43,225 nt of DNA from positions 1 to 43,225 of the forward strand of contig RGPR01000002.1 in assembly GCA_010030245.1 (NCBI GenBank). The letters run 5' to 3'. Below, one piece after another: positions 26,557 to 35,402 of this stretch. Under the pieces are notes generated by a model that did no database searches, was not told the DNA's origin, and was given only the letters and a program-made list of their open reading frames with translations. How positions within the stretch are numbered: position 1 is the first letter of the stretch; every line of letters starts with the position of its first letter. The stretch comes from Gammaproteobacteria bacterium (GTDB taxonomy: Bacteria; Pseudomonadota; Gammaproteobacteria; Legionellales; Legionellaceae). The translations under genes and the position numbers were made by a program.

Positions 26557-27405
26557 ATGGATAGTAATCCTGCAATTTTTGAACAGTATAAAATTCGTCG
26601 CTTGTATGATGAAGAAAATGAACAATGGTATTTTTCTGTTGTTGATATTATTCAGGTATTGCTTGAGCAGCTGGATTTTCAATTAGCTAGAAATTATTGG
26701 AACAAGTTGAAAGGCCGGTTAAAGAAAGAGGGAAATGAGTCGGTGACAAATTGTCACCGACTGAAATTAGAAGCGGCCGATGGTAAAAAATATCTAACCG
26801 ATGTTGCCACTGCCGAAGTTATCTTGCGTCTAGTTCAATCGGTGCCAAGCCCTAAAGCTGAACCTATCAAACTGTGGCTTGCCAAAGTAGGCTATGAACG
26901 AATGCAAGAAATGGTCGATCCGTCTAAATCCCTTGATAGAGCGAGGGAAGCATGGCAAAAACATGGTCGCAGCGAAAAGTGGATTCAGCAACGCATGATG
27001 GGGCAGGAGACCCGCAATAAATTGACTGATTATTGGAAAGATCATGGTGTTAATGAGCCAAAAGAGTTTGCCATTCTAACCAATATCATCCACCAAGAAT
27101 GGGCAGATATCAGTGTAAAAGACCATAAAAAAGCAAAAGGACTTAAATCACAGAACTTACGCGATCATATGTCAGAAGCTGAGTTGATCTTCACAGCATT
27201 AGCAGAACTCTCCACTCGACAAATCGCTGAAACAACCAATGCTACTGGCATGAAAGAAAATAAAAAAGCCGGCAAACAAGGTGGTGGGATCGCCAAAAAA
27301 GCGCGCATGGAACTAGAAGAAAAGACTGGCCAAAAGGTTGTAAGTTCAGATAATTTTCTTAAGCCAAAAAAGACTTTGGCCAAAGATGGTAAAGATGACA
27401 AATAA
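26557..27405 (+). CDS. Bro-N / DinD-like protein
   Basis: A 282-aa protein. The first ~110 residues form a Bro-N (phage antirepressor-type) domain: WYFSVVDIIQVL, then VTNCHRLKLEAADGKKYLTDVA and PSPKAEPIKLWLAKVGYER. The C-terminal part matches DinD, the DNA-damage-inducible protein: KGLKSQNLRDHMSEAELIF, GGGIAKKARMELEEKTGQ and VVSSDNF. DinD of E. coli is LexA-controlled and inhibits RecA. AAAGGAG lies before ATG 26557, 15 nt after the integrase stop, so both are probably cotranscribed. The gene contains a 25-bp perfect palindrome at 26738-26762. A role in sensing host damage for island control is possible. Confidence 0.8.
   Translation: MDSNPAIFEQYKIRRLYDEENEQWYFSVVDIIQVLLEQLDFQLARNYWNKLKGRLKKEGNESVTNCHRLKLEAADGKKYLTDVATAEVILRLVQSVPSPKAEPIKLWLAKVGYERMQEMVDPSKSLDRAREAWQKHGRSEKWIQQRMMGQETRNKLTDYWKDHGVNEPKEFAILTNIIHQEWADISVKDHKKAKGLKSQNLRDHMSEAELIFTALAELSTRQIAETTNATGMKENKKAGKQGGGIAKKARMELEEKTGQKVVSSDNFLKPKKTLAKDGKDDK
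26738..26762. promoter_or_regulatory. 25-bp perfect palindrome inside the Bro-N coding region
   Basis: Arms AGTCGGTGACAA (26738-26749) and TTGTCACCGACT (26751-26762) are exact complements around one central A. It encodes ESVTNCHRL. It would form a very stable RNA hairpin in the message, or be a strong binding site for a dimeric protein such as the Bro-N protein itself. Confidence 0.5.
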
Positions 27406-27440
27406 TCGAATAACCAACTGATCTAATAGAGAAAAACTCG

Positions 27441-27446
27441 TATAAT
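27441..27446 (+). promoter_or_regulatory. Possible -10 box before the unknown 228-aa gene
   Basis: A perfect TATAAT lies 97 nt upstream of the GTG at 27543, in the 137-bp gap after the Bro-N/DinD gene. The -35 position (CTGATC) matches the consensus at only three bases. Confidence 0.3.
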
Positions 27447-27542
27447 CACCTAGCCAAGCTATCCTTCGCGGGGAGAATCAAGGGTTTCATCACCCCTTTG
27501 CTTGGTACACTTCAGTGATGATATTACTTTGATGGAGTAGTA

Positions 27543-28229
27543 GTGAAAATAACCAACGAATCTCATACGGATTACCGTAAAAAAATAGGCTCTTATTTAC
27601 AACAATGCGCACCTGATCAGCGTGTAATGAATATTCCTAAAATTATAAAGCTGCAATCCCTTAGCATAAGAGACTTAGCATGGATGATCGCTATTTTAGA
27701 AAAACCTTATCAATATGTTGCAATTCCTTGGGAAGAGCCATTGCTAAGAGAGCGAGTTGATGTACTTCATAACAGCTTTTTAACAAAAATCGAAAAAGAC
27801 GCAGCAAGACATGCTGAAAAAGATGATTTTAAATTTTTAACTAATGACGCAAAGTTAACAGCGATTTACCAATTTATGGGAATCACTTGGGAAATGACTC
27901 ACGACTATAAAGGAAAAGCGATTGCGACTTACATAATGAACTTTAATACCGAGCAGGATAATTTTAATACAACACTTATTGGTGTGATTACAGCATCCGG
28001 TGCTAAAAAAGCGGATACAGAAGAAAATTATATTCCAATTGGTCTGCCAGCTACCTCTTCATCAATATCTGCCGAACAAAGAACAATATGGGAAGAGATG
28101 CAATTGCCAATGATGCCTTGGAATATTCAACACAACAAAGCAGTGAGGGCAGATCAGATAATGCAGTTACTCCGAGATATATTCTCATTTCCCGAAGAAA
28201 TTGTACCTAGGTTTTCATTAACCCCATGA
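27543..28229 (+). CDS. Unknown 228-aa island protein
   Basis: I do not recognise this protein. It is soluble, without membrane segments or cysteine motifs. Visible blocks are IRDLAWMIAILEKPYQYVA (about 45-63), FLTNDAKLTAIYQFMGITWEM (about 99-119, in part) and a proline-rich tail EEMQLPMMPWNI. GGAG before the GTG at 27543 supports the start. It lies between the Bro-N/DinD gene and an insertion sequence. As cargo in a small island beside a damage-response-type gene it may be an anti-phage or element-maintenance protein, but nothing in the sequence shows this. Confidence 0.5.
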   Translation: MKITNESHTDYRKKIGSYLQQCAPDQRVMNIPKIIKLQSLSIRDLAWMIAILEKPYQYVAIPWEEPLLRERVDVLHNSFLTKIEKDAARHAEKDDFKFLTNDAKLTAIYQFMGITWEMTHDYKGKAIATYIMNFNTEQDNFNTTLIGVITASGAKKADTEENYIPIGLPATSSSISAEQRTIWEEMQLPMMPWNIQHNKAVRADQIMQLLRDIFSFPEEIVPRFSLTP

Positions 28230-28264
28230 ATTAAAATAAAATATTCACATATCAACCCTGGATT

Positions 28265-29905
28265 TCCTGCATTTACATCGGTACAATTAGACCGATTGGG
28301 CGTGGAAAGGAATTCTAGTCATGACGTGCCGCATTAAACAAATTAACAAAAAAACCAACGTCACTTATGTGTACGAGTCTGTGTCGGTCTGGGATAAAGA
28401 AAAGAAACAGTGTAGAAATAAAAAGACATGCATTGGCAAACTTGATCCAAATGGCGTTTTCATTCCATCCAAGCGGCTTGCGACAGAACAGGCAGCCGTG
28501 AGAGATCCTATTGTCACCGCGTCAGCGCAGATTGTTGGCCCATCAATAATCCTGGATGCAGTCACGAGGCAATTGGGTCTTGAAAAGCTATTAAAGTCTT
28601 GTTTTCCGCAAGCCTGGCAACAGATTATTATGATGGCTTATTACCTGGTTGTGAATGGTGGAGCGTTGAGCCATTGTGAAACATGGTGCAAGAGTCATGC
28701 GCCCTCAATGGCGCAGTCTTTAGCAAGCCAACGGATCAGCGAGCTTCTTGCCGCAATTACCACCGATGCAAAGCAAACATTTCTTGCAAAGTGGATGCGA
28801 ACTGCTCTGGAGGAGGATTATCTCTGTTACGACATCACCTCGGTCTCCTCTTATTCCGAACTGAACGAATATATTAAATATGGCCATAACCGTGACAATG
28901 AAGCCTTACCTCAACTAAATTTAGCAGTTCTTTTCGGTCAAAATGGACGGCTACCCGTATATTATCAGCGTCTGCCGGGTAACATTACAGACGTCACTAC
29001 TCTGCATAATCTTCTCAAGACATTTCAAGCGTTAGAGATGAAGACCCTTAGTTATGTGATGGACAAGGGATTTTACAGCAAGAAAAATGTGAATGACTTA
29101 TTTGCTGCAAAGAATAAATTTCTTCTATCAGTTCCTTTGAGCAATAAATGGTTGCAGCACGCCATCGATGATATCTGTGATTCTATTCACGGGCCAGAAG
29201 GATACCAGAAACTGGATGATGAGTTCCTTTACGTTAACACACGCTTATACCCTTGGGGTGACAAACGAAGTCGCTGTTACCTTCACCTGTTTTACAATGC
29301 TCGAGCAAGAGCTGATGCTGTCGACCGTTTCAACGAGGAACTATTCGAATATAAAGAAGAATTAGAGTCTGGGAAACTAAATAGTAAGCATCAATTGGCA
29401 TATGATACTTATTTCATCATAAAAACAACCCCAAAACGCGGAAAGAAAGTAACGTTTAACATGCCGGCTGTTAATCAATACATCAAGCGTTATGCCGGGT
29501 TTCAGGCGTTACTATCAAATAGCATTAAAGATCCGGTAAAAGCTTTGCAGGTGTATCGGGATAAAGAAGTGGTAGAAAAATGCTTTGATGATCTTAAAAA
29601 CCAACTGGATATGAAGCGGTTGCGGATGCATAGTTCAGCAGCCACTGATGGCAGACTCTTCATTCAATTCATCGCTCTCATTTATATCAGCGCTTTAGGT
29701 AAAGAAATGAGAAAGTCCGATCTGATCAAGCACTACACTGTCCGCGAACTTCTGCGAGAAACAGAAACGCTGACCAAAATAAAGTACTCAGGCAAATATG
29801 GGCATATTATTACCGAAATGACCAAGCCTCAGCGAGAAATACTGAGTGCACTAAATATAGATATTACTGGTAAGACCTAGGTACAATTTTTTCGGGAAAT
29901 GAGGA
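28265..29905 (+). mobile_element. IS1634-type insertion sequence
   Basis: About 1.64 kb with a complete transposase. Possible imperfect terminal inverted repeats are TCCTGCATTTAC at the left (28265-28276) and its near complement GGGAAATGAGGA at the right (29894-29905). I find no target duplication, so the ends are approximate. It is directly followed by a DUF3800 gene lacking its beginning. Confidence 0.55.
28321..29880 (+). CDS. IS1634-family DDE transposase
   Basis: A 519-aa transposase of the IS4-superfamily IS1634 group, which uses a DDE triad. The catalytic Asp residues lie in CYDITSVSSYS (about 168-178) and VMDKGFYSKK (about 243-252). The Glu is in YRDKEVVEKCFDDLKN, the Y-x2-R/K-x3-E-like signature (about 418-433), followed by KRLRMHSS. 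Length fits the family (about 500-600 aa). GAAAGGAA lies 11-18 nt before ATG 28321. The frame is intact, so the element may still move. Confidence 0.9.
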   Translation: MTCRIKQINKKTNVTYVYESVSVWDKEKKQCRNKKTCIGKLDPNGVFIPSKRLATEQAAVRDPIVTASAQIVGPSIILDAVTRQLGLEKLLKSCFPQAWQQIIMMAYYLVVNGGALSHCETWCKSHAPSMAQSLASQRISELLAAITTDAKQTFLAKWMRTALEEDYLCYDITSVSSYSELNEYIKYGHNRDNEALPQLNLAVLFGQNGRLPVYYQRLPGNITDVTTLHNLLKTFQALEMKTLSYVMDKGFYSKKNVNDLFAAKNKFLLSVPLSNKWLQHAIDDICDSIHGPEGYQKLDDEFLYVNTRLYPWGDKRSRCYLHLFYNARARADAVDRFNEELFEYKEELESGKLNSKHQLAYDTYFIIKTTPKRGKKVTFNMPAVNQYIKRYAGFQALLSNSIKDPVKALQVYRDKEVVEKCFDDLKNQLDMKRLRMHSSAATDGRLFIQFIALIYISALGKEMRKSDLIKHYTVRELLRETETLTKIKYSGKYGHIITEMTKPQREILSALNIDITGKT

Positions 29906-30364
29906 TACCAAAGATTGTTAGCTATAATCGATTCCTTTGAGGAAATTCTTAAAATTAGTATTCGAATAGACTCTACAAAATTTTATGCTTCAATTGGAAT
30001 CAATGAAATGGCCTTTATTTTTCTTGTAGAGAAAGCCAATGAGTTAATGAGGGCAAATGATTCCGTTGGTCTTTTAATTAGCGACTATGATGACCCAATC
30101 ATTGATACTTCGGTAAAACAGTTAAGCGAATACAGGGAAATAGGCACACCGTATAAAAACAAGAGCATACAAAACCTAATTGATACTGTTCATTATACCA
30201 AGTCACATCACAGCAGATTTATTCAATTAGCAGATATTTATGTTCATTCGTTGCAACTGCAAGAGAAAAAGAGCACTCAACCAATTACACAAGGATTACA
30301 GGAATTTATACGGTCATTAGAAAATCGATTTCCGCAAAAATGGAAGGATTGGCCAACAGAGTAA
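29906..30364 (+). pseudogene. DUF3800 protein, N-terminal half lost
   Basis: The 149-codon frame contains the C-terminal signature of DUF3800: VGLLISDYDD (about 46-55) and IDTVHYTKSHHSRFIQLADIYVHSL (key residues SHHSRFIQLAD). Full proteins run about 230-260 aa and start with a Y-DESG motif that is missing here; the frame is closed by a TGA at 29900 within the putative end of the insertion sequence. The front half was probably lost when the IS arrived. DUF3800 proteins look like RNase H-fold enzymes and are frequent in mobile islands. Confidence 0.65.
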
Positions 30365-30381
30365 TTTGATGACTTTTTGCT

Positions 30382-30439
30382 AAGTGTACCCAGAGAGGTG
30401 ATGAAGAAATTTGAATTTAACTAAAAGCCACGTGTGATA
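30382..30439. repeat. Right end of island 2 (copy at 9440)
   Basis: Contains GTGTACCC (30384-30391), AGAGAGGT and the tRNA terminator arms. The whole stretch plus the tRNA tip is repeated at 9440-9506, the only other copy in the window. Confidence 0.6.
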
Positions 30440-30444
30440 TGGCT
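30424..30444 (-). terminator. Terminator of tRNA-Asn
   Basis: On the minus strand AGCCA (including the tRNA end) pairs with TGGCT around a 9-nt loop and is followed by TTTT. The stem overlaps the encoded CCA, which is unusual but is seen in all three copies of this site. Confidence 0.5.
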
Positions 30445-30515
30445 CCCCGGACAGGACTCGAACCTGTGACCTAATGATTAACAGTCATCCGCTCTACCGA
30501 CTGAGCTACCAGGGA
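30440..30515 (-). tRNA. tRNA-Asn (anticodon GUU)
   Basis: A complete 76-nt tRNA including encoded CCA. The acceptor stem TCCCTGG pairs with CCGGGGA (one G-U). The D-arm (AGCTCAGTCGGTAGAGC), anticodon arm GATGACT-GTT-AATCAT with GTT at 30480-30482, and T-arm ACAGG-TTCGAGT-CCTGT are all normal. It is the attachment site for the island stack on its 3' side and remains intact because integration restores it. Confidence 0.95.
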
Positions 30516-30690
30516 ACAAGCCCAAATCTTAATCTTATTTATGAATGTGGTCAAGATATTTTTTTAGAAAAAAGCGTTTTTTTCTGATTAATGAAACTGT
30601 TGTTCTTTCCTAAGAGTAGCAGTGTGATGATTGCAGATGTGCGAGTTTGCTTGGATGATAGATTTTGGGCTAAATTAATAGCCCAAGGGT

Positions 30691-31872
30691 TTAGTGATTG
30701 ATGAATTTTTCGAGGCGGTCGAGTGCTTTTTCTAGAATTTCTTGACTGGTGGCAAAAGATAAACGAATACAACCTGGTGTACCAAAGGCTGAACCCGGAA
30801 CTATTGCTAGGCCCTGTTCTTGCAAAAGTTTTTCTGCAAATTCCAAATCATCTTGATAGCCCTTTTTTTCAATAATCTTCGATACATCTGGAAATAAGTA
30901 AAATGTGCCATCAGCTGGGACGACTTCAATTCCGGCCATTTGCTGGAGGCGTCCTAAAACATAGGTATGGCGGTTTTGAAAGGCTTCATTCATTGTTGCA
31001 ACAACTTGTTGATCGCCGGTTAATGCCGCAACTGCTGCTTTTTGCGCAATAGAACAGGGATTAGAGGTTGATTGTGATTGTACAGATTTCATTTGTTCAA
31101 TAAGCTTCACATCACCTGCAGCATAGCCAATGCGCCATCCAGTCATGGCATAGGCTTTTGACACCCCATTTAATACAATCGTTCGTGCTTTGAGTTGTGG
31201 TTCAACATTGACAATATTGACGAATGGTTTTTGCCATAAAATATGTTCGTACATGTCATCTGTGGCGATCCAAATTTGTGGGTATGCTAATAGCACTTCA
31301 GCAAGCGCCTGGAGCTCTTCGGTGTTATAAGCAACACCTGAAGGATTAGAAGGGCTATTGATAAAGAAAAGCTTGGTTTTGGGGGTAATGGCGGCTTTAA
31401 GTTGCTTAGCGGTGATTTTAAAATGTTGGGCAGCACTGGTGTTAATAAACACCGGAACAGCTTCTGCTAGCATCACCATATCAGGATAAGAGACCCAGTA
31501 AGGCGCTGGTATTATCACTTCATCGCCGGGATTGAGCAATGCCATACAGAGGTTATAGCAACATTGTTTGCCACCAGTACCAACAATAATTTGATTGAGC
31601 TCATAATCAAGCTGATTTTCATTGTTCAATTTTGCTTGTATGGCTTTTTTTAAGTCAGGTATGCCATCGACTGCGGTATATTTGGTAAAACCAGCTTCAA
31701 TGGCTTTAATGGCAGCATCTTTAATATGCGCTGGGGTATCAAAATCGGGCTCACCAGTGCCAAGGCCAATGATATCTAAACCCTGGGCTTTTAGTTTTGC
31801 GGCCTTTTCTGCAACCGCTAAGGTGGGGGATGGTTTGACTCTTTGCATTCTCTTTGCTAGATGCATATCCAT
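30691..31872 (-). CDS. aspC: Aspartate aminotransferase (class I, type Ib)
   Basis: A 393-aa PLP enzyme that moves an amino group between aspartate and 2-oxoglutarate. PLP-binding residues lie in [24 protein letters not shown] (Asn-Pro-x-Gly), TDDMYEHI (Asp and Tyr) and the Schiff-base Lys in [16 protein letters not shown] (about residues 229-244). The carboxylate-binding Arg is in CIRLSFA near the end. AGGAG 7 nt before the ATG fixes the start. It diverges from uvrB. The type Ib family can also act on prephenate in some species. Confidence 0.88.
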   Translation of the reverse strand: MDMHLAKRMQRVKPSPTLAVAEKAAKLKAQGLDIIGLGTGEPDFDTPAHIKDAAIKAIEAGFTKYTAVDGIPDLKKAIQAKLNNENQLDYELNQIIVGTGGKQCCYNLCMALLNPGDEVIIPAPYWVSYPDMVMLAEAVPVFINTSAAQHFKITAKQLKAAITPKTKLFFINSPSNPSGVAYNTEELQALAEVLLAYPQIWIATDDMYEHILWQKPFVNIVNVEPQLKARTIVLNGVSKAYAMTGWRIGYAAGDVKLIEQMKSVQSQSTSNPCSIAQKAAVAALTGDQQVVATMNEAFQNRHTYVLGRLQQMAGIEVVPADGTFYLFPDVSKIIEKKGYQDDLEFAEKLLQEQGLAIVPGSAFGTPGCIRLSFATSQEILEKALDRLEKFINH

Positions 31873-31901
31873 TTTTTTACTCCTATGCTATAGTTTTAGC
31901 T

Positions 31902-33881
31902 ATGAAAAATATGTTCAAAATACATTCAACTTTCAGCCCGTCAGGGGACCAGCCTCAAGCGATTGCTACTCTGGCGCAAGGTCTAGAATCAGGGCTTGCT
32001 AAGCAAATTCTTTTGGGTGTTACGGGCTCTGGTAAAACCTTTACAATGGCACATGTGATTTCAAAGCTGAATCGCCCGGCTTTAGTCATGGCGCCTAATA
32101 AGACTTTAGCTGCCCAGTTATATAGTGAATTAAAAACTTTTTTCCCTGATAATGCGGTTGAATATTTTGTTTCTTATTACGATTATTATCAGCCAGAGGC
32201 TTATGTCCCTGCCTCGGATACCTTTATTGAAAAAGATTCATCGATTAATGAGCATATAGAGCAAATGCGACTATCTGCTACTAAGGCGATGATTGAACGT
32301 CCTGATGCCATAATTGTTGCGACTGTTTCTGCCATTTATGGTTTAGGTGATCCGAATGGTTACCTCGGTATGGTATTACATCTTTCCTGCAAAGAACACA
32401 TCTCGCAGCGTAAAATTTTATTACGTCTGGCTGAGATGCAGTATACCCGTACCTCTGCAAGCTTGAGTCGAGGCCAGTTTCGTGTTCAAGGCGATATTAT
32501 CGATATTTTTCCTGCAGATAGTGATAAAGAGGCTGTTCGGATTGAGTTATTTGATGATGAGATTGAGCAATTAAGCCTATTTGATCCTTTAACAGCTGTT
32601 GTTTTAAAACGCATGCCGCGAATCACTATTTTCCCCAAAACCCATTATGTGACACCTCGAGATAGAATTTTAGAAACCATTGAAAAAGTTAAGCTAGAGT
32701 TGTGTGATCGCTTACAGTTTTTTCAACAGCACAATAAATTACTCGAAGCACAACGTATTGAGCAGCGGACAGCTTTTGATATTGAAATGATGCAAGAATT
32801 GGGTTATTGCTCTGGGATTGAAAATTACTCTCGATATTTGGCAGGCCGTAATGAAGGTGCCCCCCCACCTACTTTATTTGATTATTTGCCTTCCAATGCT
32901 TTGTTGATGATCGATGAGTCACATGTTACCGTTCCACAAATTACAGGTATGTATCGTGGCGATAGGGCGCGTAAAGAAACCTTAGTGGAATATGGGTTTC
33001 GATTACCATCAGCGTTAGATAATCGCCCTTTGCGGTTTGAGGAGTTTGATGCCCGTGCACCTCAAACCATCTATATTTCCGCCACCCCTGGTCCTTATGA
33101 ATTAGCCCATTGTGACCAAATTGCAGAGCAAGTGATTCGGCCAACCGGATTACTTGATCCTATTGTAGAAATTAGACCTGTTCTTAATCAAGTTGATGAC
33201 TTGATGTCTGAAATTAAACAATTAAAACTTAAAAATCAACGGGTTTTAGTGACAACGCTTACCAAGCGTATGGCTGAAGATTTAACCAAGTACTTACAAG
33301 AATATGGGATTTCAGTACAGTACTTGCATTCTGATATTGATACAGTTGAGCGAGTTGAGATTATACGCGATTTACGTCTTGGTAAATATGATGTTTTGGT
33401 AGGCATCAATTTATTACGTGAAGGCTTAGATATGCCAGAAGTGGCTTTGGTTGCCATTTTAGATGCGGATAAGGAAGGCTTTCTAAGGTCAGAGCGTTCA
33501 TTGATTCAAACAATTGGAAGAGCCGCGAGAAATTTAGAAGGCAGGGCGATTTTGTATGCGGATAAGATAACTCAGTCAATACAAAAAGCGCTAACAGAAA
33601 CACAAAGACGACGTGAAAAACAAGCTGCTTACAATCAAGCCCATGGGATTACCCCACGTGGCATCATCAAGCTTGTTCATTCTATGATTGAGCGAGAAGA
33701 AAATGTGAGTCATGCGCTTGTGCCCATGGCAGAACGCGTGGTCATTGATCCATTGGTGGCTTTAAAGCAAATTACTTCTTTAGAAAAAGAAATGAAAAGG
33801 CTTGCTGAGCAAATGGCGTTTGAGCAAGCAGCTGTCATTCGTGATCAAATTCTTGAGCTTAAAAAACATCTAGGCGATTAG
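31902..33881 (+). CDS. uvrB: UvrABC excinuclease subunit B
   Basis: A 659-aa helicase-like protein that loads onto DNA damage with UvrA and recruits UvrC. Visible: [10 protein letters not shown], Walker [11 protein letters not shown], the beta-hairpin [18 protein letters not shown] (motif II), [28 protein letters not shown] (motif VI), and the C-terminal UVR motif [21 protein letters not shown] 31902 is chosen because homology begins just after it; the open frame from 31854 overlaps the divergent gene and has no support. Length fits the family (about 660-680). Confidence 0.96.
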   Translation: MKNMFKIHSTFSPSGDQPQAIATLAQGLESGLAKQILLGVTGSGKTFTMAHVISKLNRPALVMAPNKTLAAQLYSELKTFFPDNAVEYFVSYYDYYQPEAYVPASDTFIEKDSSINEHIEQMRLSATKAMIERPDAIIVATVSAIYGLGDPNGYLGMVLHLSCKEHISQRKILLRLAEMQYTRTSASLSRGQFRVQGDIIDIFPADSDKEAVRIELFDDEIEQLSLFDPLTAVVLKRMPRITIFPKTHYVTPRDRILETIEKVKLELCDRLQFFQQHNKLLEAQRIEQRTAFDIEMMQELGYCSGIENYSRYLAGRNEGAPPPTLFDYLPSNALLMIDESHVTVPQITGMYRGDRARKETLVEYGFRLPSALDNRPLRFEEFDARAPQTIYISATPGPYELAHCDQIAEQVIRPTGLLDPIVEIRPVLNQVDDLMSEIKQLKLKNQRVLVTTLTKRMAEDLTKYLQEYGISVQYLHSDIDTVERVEIIRDLRLGKYDVLVGINLLREGLDMPEVALVAILDADKEGFLRSERSLIQTIGRAARNLEGRAILYADKITQSIQKALTETQRRREKQAAYNQAHGITPRGIIKLVHSMIEREENVSHALVPMAERVVIDPLVALKQITSLEKEMKRLAEQMAFEQAAVIRDQILELKKHLGD

Positions 33882-34780
33882 CCATATTCTTTATTTAAGC
33901 TTTGATCTAAGTTTGGGTAGTTAAACTGAAAACCAAGATCGCTTAAGCGTTTAGGCACCACTGTTTGGCCACTTAAGAGTAATTCTTGCCCCATTTGTCC
34001 CATCAAACCCTTGATAAACCACGCAGGTAAGTGAAGAAATAAGCAGCGTTTGAAGGTTTTTGCCAGTGTTTTCGCGAAGTATGCTTGGGAAGTTGGATGA
34101 GGTGACACTAGATTAAAGATGCCATCTATGTCTTGTTTTTCCACAAGAAAAAGGATCGCTTGACATAAATCATCGATGTCTATCCAAGAAATCATTTGTT
34201 GACCACTGCCTAAAATAGCACCAGTGCCGAGTTTAAATGAGGGTGTGAGGCGTTTTAACATGCCTTTGTTTTTTTGCAAGACCACGCCAAAACGCATGAT
34301 AATTAAGTGTGTTGGATCTTTCAATGCTTGCCATGCCCCTTGCCATTGATGGGTGATGGTTTGTGAAAAACAATCTGGATTTAGGTCAACATGGGTGTCT
34401 TCCGTAAAAGCCGGGCTATCTTTAGTAAAACAGCCATAAAATCCAATGGCATTGGCTGCCAATACTCGAATCGGGTGATGTTGACGATTTATCCATTGAC
34501 ATAACTGTAAGGCGGTATCAACGCGCGAGTCAATTAATTTTTGGCGATACGCTTTGGTCCAGACAAAATCAGCAATATTTTGACCACTTAGGTGGATGAC
34601 GATATCAATGGGTTCATGAAAGTTATCCAGCTCAGCGTAGCTTAGGCAGTGATGGTTTGGAAATTGTCTTTTGAGCTTGGCTTTAACACGCCCCATTAAA
34701 AACCATTGATGGGTGTTGCCAAAACGTTCAATTAGGCTCTGTCCAACCAAGCCTGATGCACCTGCAAGTAAAATTCTCAT
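33878..34780 (-). CDS. TIGR01777 (YfcH-type) epimerase/SDR protein
   Basis: A 300-aa atypical short-chain dehydrogenase. The Rossmann dinucleotide motif [10 protein letters not shown] is at about residues 7-16, [17 protein letters not shown] follows, and NAIGFYG marks the catalytic-loop region of this subgroup, with [14 protein letters not shown] near the C-terminus. Substrate is unknown across the family; some members affect cell division or redox. ATG 34780 matches family starts; a TTG five codons upstream is possible. The gene overlaps the uvrB stop by 4 nt on the opposite strand. Confidence 0.82.
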   Translation of the reverse strand: MRILLAGASGLVGQSLIERFGNTHQWFLMGRVKAKLKRQFPNHHCLSYAELDNFHEPIDIVIHLSGQNIADFVWTKAYRQKLIDSRVDTALQLCQWINRQHHPIRVLAANAIGFYGCFTKDSPAFTEDTHVDLNPDCFSQTITHQWQGAWQALKDPTHLIIMRFGVVLQKNKGMLKRLTPSFKLGTGAILGSGQQMISWIDIDDLCQAILFLVEKQDIDGIFNLVSPHPTSQAYFAKTLAKTFKRCLFLHLPAWFIKGLMGQMGQELLLSGQTVVPKRLSDLGFQFNYPNLDQSLNKEYG

Positions 34781-34952
34781 GGTTTTTTTATCCAAACAGT
34801 TTTTTCTTTAGCGGCTGGCATGCGTTTGCCATCATTGATCTCACTTAACATTGATGTCTTTAGATTAAAGGGTTTCTGTATTATTTTCACCAGATTTTTG
34901 ATATTTTTTATCAAACTCGCTTATACTAGAGCTTTCATTGAGGGGTGATTTG

Positions 34953-35402
34953 ATGCGATTAAAGTCATGGGCTTGGGTTTTATTATTACTGACAGGGGTT
35001 CTGTTCGCTGGAACAAAACCATATATAACAACTTTAGAGGGCGAAAAGCTTAATGGACATGATTTAAAAGGACGTTGGTTGATTTTACATTATTGGGCAA
35101 GTTGGTGTGATATCTGTATGAGCGAGATGCCAGTGATGGAGAAGTTTTATCAAGGGCTGCCTAAGGATAAAGTACGCTTATTTCTAGTGAATTATGATCA
35201 GCTTTCAAAAAATGAGATTTATCAAATACTAAAAAAATCAAGGGTTAGTATTCCAAGTTTAGAGGGGCACCCTGCGCAATTATTTGGGATAAAAAATGCA
35301 GATGCTTTGCCTATGACAGTAGTTGTTGACCCTAATGGCAAAGTGAAAGATCTGCTCTATGGCCCTCAGACTTTAGCGGATTTAAAGCGAGAAATTCGCT
35401 AA
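34953..35402 (+). CDS. Exported thioredoxin-like (TlpA-type) protein
   Basis: A 149-aa periplasmic protein with an N-terminal signal segment (LKSWAWVLLLLTGVLFAG) and a thioredoxin fold. The active-site pair is ASWCDICMSEMP (Cys-x-x-Cys, about residues 52-63), and the cis-Pro is in DALPMTVVVDPNGKV (about 114-128). It would exchange disulfides in periplasmic proteins, for example in cytochrome maturation. AGGGGTGA before ATG 34953 decides the start over the TTG at 34938. It overlaps the convergent kinase gene by 4 nt. Confidence 0.85.
   Translation: MRLKSWAWVLLLLTGVLFAGTKPYITTLEGEKLNGHDLKGRWLILHYWASWCDICMSEMPVMEKFYQGLPKDKVRLFLVNYDQLSKNEIYQILKKSRVSIPSLEGHPAQLFGIKNADALPMTVVVDPNGKVKDLLYGPQTLADLKREIR

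Larger units (their letters stand above)
25105..30515 (+). mobile_element. Genomic island 2 at tRNA-Asn
   Basis: From the tRNA fragment at 25105 to the intact tRNA at 30440-30515. It holds a tyrosine integrase next to the left att, a Bro-N/DinD-like gene, an unknown 228-aa gene, an IS1634-type element and a truncated DUF3800 gene. GTGTACCC repeats occur twice near the left end and once near the right end. Confidence 0.7.

Noticed and set aside
30551-30690. AT-rich hairpin AGAAAAAA-GCG-TTTTTTTCT as terminator
   Set aside because: Stem is only A-T pairs and too weak to support as a terminator for aspC or the tRNA.
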